Shown piece by piece: positions 29,285 through 39,056 of a stretch of 64,000 nucleotides of DNA. The translations under genes were made by a program, and so were the position numbers. The notes beneath the pieces were generated by a model. It saw only the letters and a list, made by a program, of their open reading frames with translations, made no database searches and was not told the DNA's origin. The DNA is from Gammaproteobacteria bacterium (GTDB lineage Bacteria > Pseudomonadota > Gammaproteobacteria > Competibacterales > Competibacteraceae): positions 1 through 64,000 of the forward strand of contig JACKNF010000006.1 in the NCBI GenBank assembly GCA_024234995.1, written 5' to 3'. Positions within the stretch are counted from its first letter, which is position 1, and each line of letters opens with the position of its first letter.

Positions 29285-30421
29285 ATGAACCCGGAACACT
29301 ATCCCCGCCGCATTCTGCTCTGCGTCTCGGGACTGTCGCCGCAGATTGTAACTGAAACACTGTACGCCCTGACGGTGACAGGCAAGTCCCGCTTTGTCCC
29401 GACTGAAATTCACCTGCTTACCACAGCTGATGGGGCAGACCGGGCGCGGCTGACCTTGCTGAGTGAAGAACCCGGCTGGTTTCAGCGTCTGCGCCGGGAG
29501 CACGGTCTGCCCGACATCCGTTTCACACTCGATCACATTCATATCTTGCGTGATGGCGAAGGCCGGTTACTGTGCGACATTCGCAGCGTGGCAGATAACG
29601 AAGCCATCGCTGACGCGATCACCGCCAAGGTGCGTGAACTGACCGCCGATCCTGATTCCGCAATTCACGCCTCCATCGCCGGCGGGCGCAAGACAATGGG
29701 GTTTTATCTGGGCTATGCCCTATCGCTATTTGGCCGGCCGCAGGACCGGCTCTCCCATGTATTGGTGTCCAGTCCGTTCGAGTCCAACCCGAATTTCTTT
29801 TATCCGGCCCGTGTGGAGCGGGTCATCTTCGCCACCAGCCCCGATCAGCGCCCGCTGGATGCCAGTTCCGCCACGGTGACGCTGGCGGACATTCCCTTTG
29901 TGCGGTTGCGCGACGGCTTGCAGGAGTCGCTGCTGCACGCGGGCGCGAGCTTCGGCGATGCGGTGCGGCAAGCTCAGCGTAATCTCGCCGCGCCCAGCCT
30001 GACGCTGGACGTGGCGACCTGCCAGGTGCGCTGCGGGGAAACGGTGCTGCGCTTGACCCCGATCAGTTTCGCCTGGCTGGCGTGGTTCGCCCGGCGGGCG
30101 CTGGAAGGCTTGCCGCCGCTGCACTGGAAGCGGATCGGCCCCGCTGAGATCGAGGCGTTTTTGGCCGAGCACCGGGCGGCGCTGAACGATCCGCTGGCCG
30201 ACGGCGACCATCCGCTGATCGCGAACCGGCGCCGGGAGGGCATCGGCAAAGATTTTTTCGAGGAACGCACCAGCAAGCTCAAACGCGAGTTGATCCGGGT
30301 GCTGGGTAACCGGTCCACGCTGAATTACACCGTGCAACGCCAGGGAACCACACGACTGGCCGGCTATGCGCTGGATCTGACGCCGGACCAGATCCGGTTC
30401 AGCGGCTTGGAGGAAGAATGA
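29285..30421 (+). CDS. NE0113-family CRISPR CARF protein (Csm6-like ring nuclease family)
   Basis: From the ATG at 29285, which has AGGAGG eight bases upstream, the protein is 378 residues. The N-terminal CARF domain (about 1-200) shows the family motif LLCVSGLSPQIVTETLYAL (about 11-29), the second ligand-site motif SIAGGRKTMGFYLGYALS and then SSPFESNPNFFYP. This matches the NE0113/TIGR02584 family, which is linked to cyclic oligoadenylate binding and ring-nuclease activity. The C-terminal half (about 240-378) is unlike the CARF core; it looks helical with a possible winged-helix end. No HEPN R-x4-6-H motif was seen in it. Whether it degrades or only senses the second messenger cannot be told here. 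Confidence 0.8.
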   Translation: MNPEHYPRRILLCVSGLSPQIVTETLYALTVTGKSRFVPTEIHLLTTADGADRARLTLLSEEPGWFQRLRREHGLPDIRFTLDHIHILRDGEGRLLCDIRSVADNEAIADAITAKVRELTADPDSAIHASIAGGRKTMGFYLGYALSLFGRPQDRLSHVLVSSPFESNPNFFYPARVERVIFATSPDQRPLDASSATVTLADIPFVRLRDGLQESLLHAGASFGDAVRQAQRNLAAPSLTLDVATCQVRCGETVLRLTPISFAWLAWFARRALEGLPPLHWKRIGPAEIEAFLAEHRAALNDPLADGDHPLIANRRREGIGKDFFEERTSKLKRELIRVLGNRSTLNYTVQRQGTTRLAGYALDLTPDQIRFSGLEEE

Positions 30422-30423
30422 AG

Positions 30424-30437
30424 CGGCAAGCTTGCCG
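30424..30437. repeat. Palindrome CGGCAAGCTTGCCG (copy 2 of 3)
   Basis: This perfect 14-bp palindrome lies three bases after the stop of the NE0113-family gene, with the same core as the copies at 29203 and 41682. Confidence 0.45.
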
Positions 30438-30505
30438 GGGCGGACAGCGCCCAGTGACAAAGGTTATACGCACTACGTTTGCAGTACCCGATGGAGATGA
30501 CGCAC

Positions 30506-31571
30506 ATGATGGTTAAACAACAAGAGTACATCGTAAGCTTTGTGACCCCGGCTTTTCTGGGTGATGCCAATCAGAACGGCGCATGGCGTACTCCACCGTT
30601 CAAGGCGCTATTAAGGCAATGGTGGCGGGTGGTGGCAGCGAAGGACCACGATTACAGCCAGGAACGCTTGCGGGAAACGGAGGGGCGGTTATTTGGAAAT
30701 GCGTGGCTGAAAAATAATTTCAGTCAAAGTCAAGTCAAGTTACGGCTGGATAATTGGCGAAGCGGAAAAATGAATGCGTGGGCTGAAACACCCAAAAGCA
30801 TTTCTCATCCTGAAATCTAAGTTTCCGGTAGATGCAAATCTTTATCTTGGTTACGGGCCATTAACTCGCAATAAGGACGCTAAGAAAACAACTTTTAAAG
30901 ATAAATTGAATGCAGCCATTCAAGCGAAAGAAAGTAATGCTCTAAAAATTATCTGTGCAGATGGATCAAATTCCGTTATCCAGAATACTTTGCAACTAAT
31001 TCATTGGTTTGGAACAATCGGCGGGCGTTCCAGAAATGGATGGGGATCGCTGGCACTCGACAGCGACAGCGTCGCGTTCCAGCCGCTGGGGCAAAGCAAT
31101 CCGTTGCTGCAAGCCATCTCCCGCCCCTTGCCGGAATGTTTGCAATACGACTGGCCGCACGCACTCGGTAGGGATGATCGGGGACTATTGATGTGGACAA
31201 CCCGGCAGGATTACGACCACTGGCAGGATGCGATGAGGGAATTGGCCAAAGCAAAAATCGCGTTTCGCACCGCGCTGAAATTCACCAACCCTAAAGGCCA
31301 AATGGATCGCCGGCATGTGCTGGCCTATCCGGTCACTAACCACCCAGTCAACGCCTGGGGATCTCAGGCGCGGCTTGCCAACCAACTGCGCTTCAAGGTC
31401 ATCAGCCACGGCAACCGCTTGCTTGGTGTTGCCTATCACCTGCCCTGTGGAACGCCCGGCGAACTGCTTCGCCGACTGGGCACCCAGCAAAATGACTTCC
31501 AGCAACAACAGCTTTCGGTATGGCAGAACGTTCACACCTATCTGGATGCCGTCATGCATCGCATTGCTTAG
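30506..31571 (+). pseudogene. cmr1: Type III-B RAMP protein Cmr1, interrupted by a +1 frameshift
   Basis: The N-terminal part (ending 30820) has the Cmr1 opening YIVSFVTPAFLGDANQ and the WRTPPFKALLRQWWR motif. The C-terminal part continues in another frame with FPVDANLYLGYGPL, IHWFGTIGGRSRNGWGS and later RAMP sequence to 31571. Reading frame 1 gives HPEI then TAA at 30818-30820; dropping one base near 30818 gives an uninterrupted HPEIKFPVDANL. Total length would be about 365 residues, normal for Cmr1. Cmr1 caps the crRNA 3' side of the Cmr complex. An ATG at 30506 with GGAG upstream is a likely start; 30491 and 30497 are alternatives. A sequencing error is possible. Confidence 0.8.
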
Positions 31572-31583
31572 GAAACACCGTCA

Positions 31584-34555
31584 ATGACCGACTCTCTCTG
31601 GCAAACCAAACTCGCCGCCTGGATTCACGACCCGGCGGAAAAGGCGCTGGTGCTATTGCGCGATCCTGCCGGCCATGAGGGCGGCACCGCGCGGAAGCTG
31701 CGGCAACAACTCTTTCCCGACGGCATTCCCACAGCCATTAAACAGCACATTCACCAAGCAGATCGCTGGGCCGCTGCTGCCGACCGTCCGCAATTTCCGC
31801 AGGATCAGAACGGCGGGCGCTATCAGAAATGGACTCAGGTCAACTTTGCCGAACAGCCGGTACTCAAGCACCCGCTGACCGGAGAAGAATATGACCTGAA
31901 AAAAATGGAGTTGGAACCGGCGCAACTGAAAGCGATCAGCACCGATCACTTTCAGCGATTCATTGTCCCGGATAACGGAGCGGTGGACTGGAAAAAAACG
32001 GCGCTGGCGTTTTGGCGCTTCGGGCCGGAGTCGCCGGCCAGCGATTTGGGCGCGCTCTGGCAACTGCTCCCCGCCGACACCCGCGTACCCGATCACACCA
32101 TCTGGAACCACCTCGACCTGACTTCCGCCTTTGCCAGCGCCTTTGCGGGTGACCCGGAACACAATCCGGCGCTGTTGGCGATGAGCTTCGGGCCGGTGCA
32201 GGATTTCATCGCCCAGGCGCGCACCACTTCCGATTTGTGGGCGGGTTCGCATTTGCTGTCCCGGCTAGCGTGGGAAGGCTTGAAGGTAATTTGCGAGCAA
32301 CTGGGGCCGGATGCGGTGATCTTCCCGCAATTGCGCGGTGTGCCGCAGGTGGATTTGTGGCTGCTCAAGGAAATGGGGCTGCCGGAGCATTACTTTGACA
32401 GCGCGGACTGGCTGAACCGGCAAACCGACGCCAATCCACTGTTCGCCGCTGCGTTGCCCAACAAATTCGTCGCCATCGTCCCGGCGGCGCTAGGCGCGGA
32501 ACTGGCGCGGCAAATTACCGATACCGTGCGGGTGTGGGTGAAAGAGAAAGCGGAAGCCGCCTTGACGGAGTTGTTAAAAGCGGCTGACGTGGCCGACGCC
32601 CCCGACCTGTACGCCCGTTCACAAATCACCGCCCAACTGGAAAGCTTCCCGGAAGTGCATTGGGCGCTGGTTCCATTCGCGCCGCTGACGCGGGATACCG
32701 GGCAGGGCGTGGATACCGAAGAACTGAAAGCGGCGCAAGCACCGTTCCGGCACAGCGACGACAAGGGTTTTTTGGGCGGAGATGCTTGGAAACTGTTGAA
32801 CCGCGAACTCACGGTGGATGGCGCGCGTTTCTACCACCCGAATCCAGGCGTGCTTTATCCAGCGCTTTACGAGTTGCTGGACCGGATGCAGGCGGCGGCC
32901 AAGGCGATAAGACCGTTTACACAACTGGAGCAAACCGGCTATCGCTGCTCGCTGTGCGGTGAGCGGGAATGGCTGACAACCGATCCAGGGCAACTCGACT
33001 CTCACCCTAATCAACGCAGTAACACGCTTTGGAATTTGGTCGCCAAGAATAGACTGTCTTGGGCGAGCATCTTTGCGCTCCGTGCGCGCTCAAGCGGCTG
33101 TGGCCAACGCTGTTCGTCAAGGAAATCAAGAGTTGGCTCAATCAGGACATACAACGCTATGTAGTATCCACCCATACGATGGCGCTGGCGACCACACTGG
33201 AACGCTGGCTGGATCAGCCGGATCGCCGTCCGCTTCCCGATACGTTGAGCGGCCAGCTTGTAAGGTTGCGCGACACGGCCGCTCTACCTCGGAGACTCGC
33301 CATTCGCTTGCATCGAGAAGACCGCGACGCTGATTTGTTGGCTCGGAAACTTCCAGTTTATCTGGACGGCTTGCGCGATAACCTCGGCAACTCTGATCAA
33401 CGCGAACGCGATCAAGCTGACCAAGCATTAGCGTTAGCTGAAAACGACATTAAAACCGTCTTCGGCACCAAACCCGAAGCCTATTACGCCTTCATCATGC
33501 TGGACGGCGACAAGATGGGCGCGTGGCTGTCGGGCGACGAGGATTATTCGCTAGCTTATCAGGACACTTGGCATCCGCAAATTCGCGCGGCCATTGCTGG
33601 CAAATTCAAGCAAGACGACTTGAAGCGTTACGCCGAAACCAAGCGCCCGGTTTCACCCGCCCGCCACATCGCCATTTCCTCGGCGCTCAACAGTTTCGCC
33701 TTACATCTAGCCCCGTATATCGTCGAGACGGTTTGCAAGGGCAAGCTGATTTACGCCGGCGGCGATGATGTGCTGGCGATGGTGTCGGTGGACGATTTGC
33801 TGCCGGCGCTGGCGTTATTGCGGCTGGCCTACAGCGGTGTTTTTCCAACGGGCGACGCCGCCGATCACGCTTGGCGCTTGCTGGGAGTGGACGACAGCCG
33901 GTTGGATATTCGCAAGGGCCATGTGCTGCTTCGCGACCGTCTGTATCGAGTGATGGGCGACAAGGCGACCGCCTCCGCCGGCGCGGTCATCGCCCATCAT
34001 TCCGCCCCGCTGGGCGCGGTGTTGCGGCAACTGCGGGACGCGGAGAAACAAGCGAAAAACCGGGGCGGGCGCGATGCGTTCGCCATTCGCGTGCTCAAGC
34101 GGTCCGGCGGCATGGTGAAACTGGTCAGCCGCTGGTTTGGCGATCTCGACCCAACACAAGGCTTGGAAAGCACTCCTATCGGGCTACTGCTGCGCTTGCG
34201 CGAGATGTTGGCCAATCCGCAACTGTCGCGGCGCGTGGCCTATCTGGCGCAAACCTGGTTGCCGCAACTGCCGCCGCCCGGCGAGTTCAGCGATCCGGCG
34301 CTGTACGCAAAGCTGCTGGCCGGCAATCTGGCCTATCAGTTCACCCGGCAGTGCCAGAGGGACGACGAGAAGCAGCGCGCCAAAGATCTAGGCCGGGGAC
34401 TCGGCAAACTGGCGGTGACTCTCGCAGGTTCATCTTCCAAACCCGAAGAAGATAAAAGCACTGCCACCGACCTGATCCGCGATTTTCTGGCGGTCGCCGA
34501 ATTCCTGGCCCGCGAAGGCCGTGCGGACACTGGCAAGGAGCATCGCCATGACTGA
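31584..34555 (+). pseudogene. cmr2: Type III-B Cas10/Cmr2, interrupted by a -1 frameshift in the zinc-finger region
   Basis: The first part (to about 33060) has the Cmr2 opening KLAAWIHDPAEKALVLLRDPAGHEG with the HD-like pair, MSFGPVQDFIAQARTTSDLWAGS, and the first half of a zinc site, CSLCGE. The second part, in a different frame from 33059, begins GEHLCAPCALKR (second half of the zinc site). It carries the palm-domain cyclase motif YAGGDDVLAMV near 33753-33785, then a helical C-terminal domain. One missing G in the TTGGGCGAG run at about 33059-33067 would join both into roughly 990 residues. Cas10 makes cyclic oligoadenylate for the CARF proteins nearby. A real mutation and a homopolymer error are equally open. 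Confidence 0.85.
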
Positions 34556-35732
34556 CTACCGTTTCATCGAACCCCTAGATGTGCTCTATCTGCGCGGTAA
34601 CAAACTGTTTGGCGATGCGGGCAGTTATGGCGAGGCGCTCATGCCGCCGTGGCCGTCGCTAGCCGCCGGTGCGCTGCGTTCCCGGATGCTGGCGGATCAT
34701 GGCATTGACTTGGCCGCTTTCGCTCAAGCTGGCGAACGCTTGCCGGGCTTGTCTGGCGCGCTGCACGCCTGCCTCGGCACACCGCAAAAACCGGGCAACT
34801 TCCGGGTCAGCCTGTTCACTCTGGCTTATCGGGAAAAAGATCGGGTGCAGCTCTGTTTTCCGCTGCCGACAGACGTGGTGGTTACGGCCAAAGCGCTAGA
34901 CGACGCGGCGTATCTCCAGCCCATCGCGCCACATCCCGCCCTGTCCAGCAGCTACCCGCTTCCACAAACACCGCTGTTGCGCACCGCCGATCCGGCCAAG
35001 CCGCAAGGCAATCTGTGGCTGAACGCCGCTGGGTTGGGCGCGTATCTCAACGGCGAAAAACTCGGCCAGGATCACCTGCTGCGCGGCGGGGAGCTCTGGC
35101 AATTCGATCACCGTCTCGGCATCGCCTTGAATGGCGGGCAACGCACCGTCGCCAAGGGAATGCTGTACACCGCGCAGACCGTCGCCCTGAACCGCCGCGA
35201 TGGTGGCAATCGGGGGCGGGATGTGGGCTTCCTGGTCGGCGTGGACGGTGCGAGCGGCCTGTTGCCGGAAAACGGGCTGTTGCGCTTCGGCGGCGATGGA
35301 CGCGGCGCGGCGCTGCAAGCGGTCTCGCCCAAGAATCTGTTGCCCGCTCCCGACGGGCGGCGCATCGAACAAGAGCGCCGGTTTCGGCTGGTGCTGGCGA
35401 CGCCCGGCCTGTTCACCGGCGGCTGGCGCTTGCCCGGTCTCGATGCCGGCAACCGCTGGCAGGGGCCGGACGGTTGCACGGCCCGGCTGGTCGCAGCGGC
35501 GGTTAATCGTGCCGATACAGTCAGCGGCTGGGACTTGGCGCAGAGGCAACCGAAACCGGCGCAGCGCGTCGCGCCGGTGGGTTCGGTGTACTGGTTTGAC
35601 GATTTTCAAGGCAAGACCGAGGCACTCAACAAGCTTGCCGCTGAAGGTTTCTGGGCGATAGGTGACTACTCTGACCCCAGCCGCCGCGCCGAAGGTTTTA
35701 ACAATCTGCTGATCGCAGCGTGGCCGAAATAG
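34548..35732 (+). CDS. cmr3: Type III-B RAMP protein Cmr3
   Basis: This 394-residue RAMP protein holds the crRNA 5' handle together with Cas10. The N-terminus FIEPLDVLYLRGNKLFGDAG followed by MPPWPSLAAGALRSRML is characteristic of Cmr3, and the C-terminal half has the glycine-rich LFTGGWRLPG region. The ATG at 34548 has AAGGAG at good spacing and overlaps the cmr2 stop by eight bases, so the two are likely translationally coupled. It looks intact. Confidence 0.88.
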   Translation: MTDYRFIEPLDVLYLRGNKLFGDAGSYGEALMPPWPSLAAGALRSRMLADHGIDLAAFAQAGERLPGLSGALHACLGTPQKPGNFRVSLFTLAYREKDRVQLCFPLPTDVVVTAKALDDAAYLQPIAPHPALSSSYPLPQTPLLRTADPAKPQGNLWLNAAGLGAYLNGEKLGQDHLLRGGELWQFDHRLGIALNGGQRTVAKGMLYTAQTVALNRRDGGNRGRDVGFLVGVDGASGLLPENGLLRFGGDGRGAALQAVSPKNLLPAPDGRRIEQERRFRLVLATPGLFTGGWRLPGLDAGNRWQGPDGCTARLVAAAVNRADTVSGWDLAQRQPKPAQRVAPVGSVYWFDDFQGKTEALNKLAAEGFWAIGDYSDPSRRAEGFNNLLIAAWPK

Positions 35733-35766
35733 TCATTTCATTCAGGAAAATCAGGGAATAAAGATC

Positions 35767-36723
35767 ATGTTCCAAGCACAACAAGCACTTTTCATCTATT
35801 GCGTCAGCCCGGTCCACATGGGCGCGGGCACAGCCATCGGCCTGATCGACAATCCGATTCAGCGCGAACGGCATACCGAGTATCCCATGATTGCCGGTTC
35901 CGGGCTGAAAGGCGCGGTGCGGCATCATTTTTGGAGTCAGTTGAACGACGATAGCCGCAAGGACAAGGCCAACCTGCTCAATCGGCTGTTCGGGCCAGAT
36001 ACGAACGCCTCGGACTTCGCCGGAGCGATCAGCTTTGGCGATGCGCAACTGGTTGCTTTTCCGGTGCGCTCGCTCAAACGCGCGTTCGTCTACGCTACAT
36101 CGCCGACGGCGCTCGCTCGTGCCAAACGGCTATTGCAGACGTTTGGAATTACCTGCGGCTGGTCCATACCGGAAGTTAAGGCAGGTTTCTGCCGTGTAGT
36201 CGAGAGTAAAGGCCCGGTAGGCAATAACGAGAAACTGCATCTGGAAGCATTTGAGTCCATCGCCATTGATTCAAATGAACTAACGGAAATTGCCAAGTTT
36301 CTCGCTGATACAGCGTTGCCTGCCAACGACGCTTACGCCTTTTTCCGTGAAAAACTTAGAACTGACCTCGTACTGCTACCAGATGAGGATTTCAGTTACT
36401 TCGTCCGCAACGCCACGGTGGTCGAATCGCATGTGCGGATCAATAACGAAACCGGGACAGCGGATGATGGCGGTCTGTTCTATACCGAAAACCTGCCGCC
36501 GGAGAGCCTGCTGCTGGCGCCGGTCATGGCGTCGGTGGAGCGCAGCTCCGACAAGATTCGCGGCGACAAGGCGCGTTTCAACGCTGAACAAGCATTACAA
36601 ACCGTGCTCGCGGGTGGCGGTAATGGTTTTGAGGGACTGGACGGCAAGCTGCTGCAAATCGGCGGCGACGCGACAACCGGACGCGGGCAAGTCGTTCTCA
36701 AGGCCGTGGGAGGAAAACAGTAA
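35767..36723 (+). CDS. cmr4: Type III-B RAMP protein Cmr4
   Basis: This is the backbone subunit of the Cmr filament and, in the family, the subunit that cleaves target RNA. Its 318 residues are typical. Motifs are LFIYCVSPVHMGAGTAIG (about 8-25), HTEYPMIAGSGLKGAVRHHF (about 38-57), DAQLVAFPVRSLKRAFVY and the C-terminal glycine-rich GDATTGRGQVVL. A conserved Asp in the GLIDNPIQRE region fits the usual catalytic loop. The stop overlaps the cmr5 start by one base. Confidence 0.93.
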   Translation: MFQAQQALFIYCVSPVHMGAGTAIGLIDNPIQRERHTEYPMIAGSGLKGAVRHHFWSQLNDDSRKDKANLLNRLFGPDTNASDFAGAISFGDAQLVAFPVRSLKRAFVYATSPTALARAKRLLQTFGITCGWSIPEVKAGFCRVVESKGPVGNNEKLHLEAFESIAIDSNELTEIAKFLADTALPANDAYAFFREKLRTDLVLLPDEDFSYFVRNATVVESHVRINNETGTADDGGLFYTENLPPESLLLAPVMASVERSSDKIRGDKARFNAEQALQTVLAGGGNGFEGLDGKLLQIGGDATTGRGQVVLKAVGGKQ

Positions 36724-37115
36724 TGGCGCAACAATCCGCAACGGTCACTCGCAAGATTCAACCCAGCCTCGACCAGCAACGGGCGGCTTACGCTTGGCAA
36801 TGCGTGCAAGGGTGTAATGGCGATTACACCAATCTTGCTAAAGCGGCGCCAGCACTGATTATGAACAACGGCTTGATGCAGGCCCTGGCTTTTTATCAAA
36901 GCAAGGGCAAACCGCATCATTTGGCGCTGAACAAGCATATTCGGGAGTGGCTCAAAGCGCGTTTTCCAAAACACTTTGCTAGTGATAATTACGCCGAAAT
37001 AATGCAAGGGTTGTTCGGTTGTGAAAACCCGCATTTCTATCAGCAGGCTACCGATGAAGCTCTGGCACTGCTGCGCTGGATTCGGCAGTTCGCGGCTGCA
37101 ATGGCGCCGGAGTGA
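36723..37115 (+). CDS. cmr5: Type III-B small subunit Cmr5
   Basis: This 130-residue helical protein forms the minor filament of the Cmr complex. Family features are RKIQPSLDQQRAAYAWQCV at the start, the NNGLMQALAFYQSKGK motif (about 46-61) and an all-helical C-terminus ending near EALALLRWIRQFAAAM. The start overlaps the cmr4 stop (TAATG) and the stop abuts hicA. Confidence 0.9.
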   Translation: MAQQSATVTRKIQPSLDQQRAAYAWQCVQGCNGDYTNLAKAAPALIMNNGLMQALAFYQSKGKPHHLALNKHIREWLKARFPKHFASDNYAEIMQGLFGCENPHFYQQATDEALALLRWIRQFAAAMAPE

Positions 37116-37117
37116 GC

Positions 37118-37372
37118 ATGGGCAAGCACGATAAGCTGCTGGAGCGGATTCTGCGCGGAATGTCCGACGCCGACATTGGTTTCGACGAGCTTCGCACACT
37201 CTTACTCTGGCTGGGATTCGAGCAACGGATACGGGGTAGCCATCATCTGTTTACCAAATCCGGCGTTGCCGAAAAGATCAACCTGCAACGGGATGATGGC
37301 AAGGCCAAGCCATATCAGGTTCGCCAAGTCAGGAATGTCATCGTGCAATACAAGCTGGGAGAGCGGTCATGA
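37118..37372 (+). CDS. hicA: HicA-family mRNA interferase toxin
   Basis: This 84-residue HicA toxin has a double-stranded RNA-binding-like fold. The catalytic histidine motif is RGSHHLFTKSG (about 42-52), followed by the usual INLQRDDGKAKPYQVRQVRNVI. HicA proteins cleave mRNA and are held inactive by HicB. The ATG at 37118 follows the cmr5 stop directly; a GTG at 37112 overlapping that stop is an alternative. The gene is co-directional and effectively part of the cmr operon, which is unusual. Confidence 0.85.
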   Translation: MGKHDKLLERILRGMSDADIGFDELRTLLLWLGFEQRIRGSHHLFTKSGVAEKINLQRDDGKAKPYQVRQVRNVIVQYKLGERS

Positions 37373-37581
37373 ACCATTACGAGATCATCATTTATTGGAG
37401 CAACGAGGATCAGGCGTTTTTGGCCGAGGTCCCTGAATTGCCAGGTTGCATGGCTCACGGCAATAGCTACGAGGAAGCGTTGCGCAACGTGGGGGATGCG
37501 ATGGCGCTCTGGCTCGATGCCGCCCGCGAACAGGGCGAGTCTATCCCCATACCTAAGGGCCGCCGACTCATGTATGCCTGA
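37369..37581 (+). CDS. hicB: HicB-family antitoxin
   Basis: This 70-residue HicB-type antitoxin overlaps hicA by four bases (ATGA), the usual coupled arrangement. The conserved core is SNEDQAFLAEVPELPGCMAHG followed by SYEEALRNVGDAMALWLDAA. No C-terminal DNA-binding domain is present; this short form ends in GRRLMYA. Without that domain, autoregulation of the pair is not evident, so its expression may simply follow the cmr operon. Confidence 0.87.
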   Translation: MNHYEIIIYWSNEDQAFLAEVPELPGCMAHGNSYEEALRNVGDAMALWLDAAREQGESIPIPKGRRLMYA

Positions 37582-37605
37582 GCGAATGAATCGAGGAGAT
37601 TTGAT

Positions 37606-38991
37606 ATGGCCGTTGCCGCTGTTCCGAATTACATGGGATGCGATTTCACCGATGCGCCGCCTGGCCATCGGTTTGGGCTTTATTTCGATGCCTGGGATCA
37701 GCACTGGAAAATCCCGGATACCGAGAAACGCGAGGCTTTGAAACGGGTCACGACACTAAATGATACCACCCGAACCTTGCTCGGTGGACTGCGCAACCGG
37801 CAAGGGGCGCTGGCCGGCAGCCTCGGCGATTCGGTCTGGCGCTTGCCGGCAGCACAATCCACCGCTCCGTTCATGACCGGCCTGGGCAACGAACACCCGC
37901 TGGAAAACGGGTTTTCCTTCCTCAATCCGTATGGCCTGCCCTATTTGCCCGGTTCGGGCGTCAAGGGCGTGGTGCGGCGGGCGGCGGAGGAACTAGCGCT
38001 GAGGTTTTACGACGATACCGGCGGTTGGGACATCGTCAGCCTGTGGTGGCTGTTCGGCTTCGAGCCAAACAGCGTTTATCTGACTGGCCCCAGCGACAAA
38101 ATGCCACCAGCGCAGCGCGAGGAAGCCCAACGCTGGCAAGATGCCTACCGCAATCCTGAAACCCGGGATGCCGTTCCCCGCGACCGGTTGGAGGCGCTGA
38201 TCGAGGCCGCGCTGAATGGCGAGCAGCGGCGTCGGTATCGGGAACAGCCGTTTTTGCTGCTGGATGAACTGATGACCAGCCAGAAATGGCGCGACGAGCT
38301 ACGCAACCGGGGCGCGCTGATGTTCTGGGACGTCATTCCCGAACCGGCCGGCGGTAAGCTGGCCGTAGACATCATGACCCCGCATTACGGCCACTATTAC
38401 CAGGACAAAAGCATGCCACACGATAGCGGTCAACCCAATCCGATTCTGTTCCTGACCGTACCGCCGGGCAGTTCCTTCACTTTTCACGTTCAATGCAATC
38501 CCGTTCTACTGCCCAAGACACTGCGCGATTCCTGGCCAATTCTGTTGGAGGCCGCTTTCCGCCACGCTTTCGACTGGCTGGGGTTCGGCGCGAAAACGGC
38601 GGTGGGTTACGGGCAATTTCCCGGCGACGCTTTGGAAAAAGCCAAAGCCGAACGCGAGGCAGCCGCCCAGCAGCGACAGGAGGAAGCGGCGAAAGAGCGC
38701 GCCGAGGCGGAGCGCCGGGAAAAACTGGCCGCAATGTCGCCGCTGGATCGTGCGATTGAAGAAGTGGTTGCCGCCGCGCCTCAAGGCCAGCCCCGCTATA
38801 AAGCCATCCTGAATGCGTTGAAACAGGGTAAGTGGTCCGGGGATGAGGCGAGACAGGTTGCGGAATCCATTCGTAGCCTGATGACTCAAGCGGGGGCTTG
38901 GCGAGTCAAGAGTGAAAAGAAGAAGCCTGAAAAGGATGAACCCTACCAGGCCACGCTCGCCGTACTCGCTTATCTGGAGGGGAAGAAGTAA
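37606..38991 (+). CDS. cmr6: Type III-B RAMP protein Cmr6 with long C-terminal extension
   Basis: This is a 461-residue Cmr6-type RAMP, the subunit at the crRNA 3' end of the Cmr complex. The core is seen in LGNEHPLENGFSFLNPYGL then YLPGSGVKGVVRRAAEELAL (about 85-130) and in a late AFDWLGFGAKTAVGYGQF (about 322-339). After the core comes an Ala/Glu/Arg-rich coiled coil (about 345-380) and a further charged helical segment to the end, about 115 residues beyond usual Cmr6 length. GAGGAG precedes the ATG. It is separated from cmr5 by the hicAB pair. Confidence 0.88.
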   Translation: MAVAAVPNYMGCDFTDAPPGHRFGLYFDAWDQHWKIPDTEKREALKRVTTLNDTTRTLLGGLRNRQGALAGSLGDSVWRLPAAQSTAPFMTGLGNEHPLENGFSFLNPYGLPYLPGSGVKGVVRRAAEELALRFYDDTGGWDIVSLWWLFGFEPNSVYLTGPSDKMPPAQREEAQRWQDAYRNPETRDAVPRDRLEALIEAALNGEQRRRYREQPFLLLDELMTSQKWRDELRNRGALMFWDVIPEPAGGKLAVDIMTPHYGHYYQDKSMPHDSGQPNPILFLTVPPGSSFTFHVQCNPVLLPKTLRDSWPILLEAAFRHAFDWLGFGAKTAVGYGQFPGDALEKAKAEREAAAQQRQEEAAKERAEAERREKLAAMSPLDRAIEEVVAAAPQGQPRYKAILNALKQGKWSGDEARQVAESIRSLMTQAGAWRVKSEKKKPEKDEPYQATLAVLAYLEGKK

Positions 38992-39056
38992 CCAGCCGAT
39001 TTCCGGTAACCCGAGGACCATGCCCATGAACTGGCAAGCCATAAGGAAATTTCACC

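Noticed and set aside
33055..33068. Programmed -1 frameshifting in cmr2
   Set aside because: There is no canonical slippery heptamer at TCTTGGGCG and no obvious downstream pseudoknot; a lost G is simpler.
33871..34455. 194-codon + strand frame inside cmr2
   Set aside because: It is an off-frame shadow of the GGDD-containing part of cmr2, very Arg/Ala-rich and without a family pattern.
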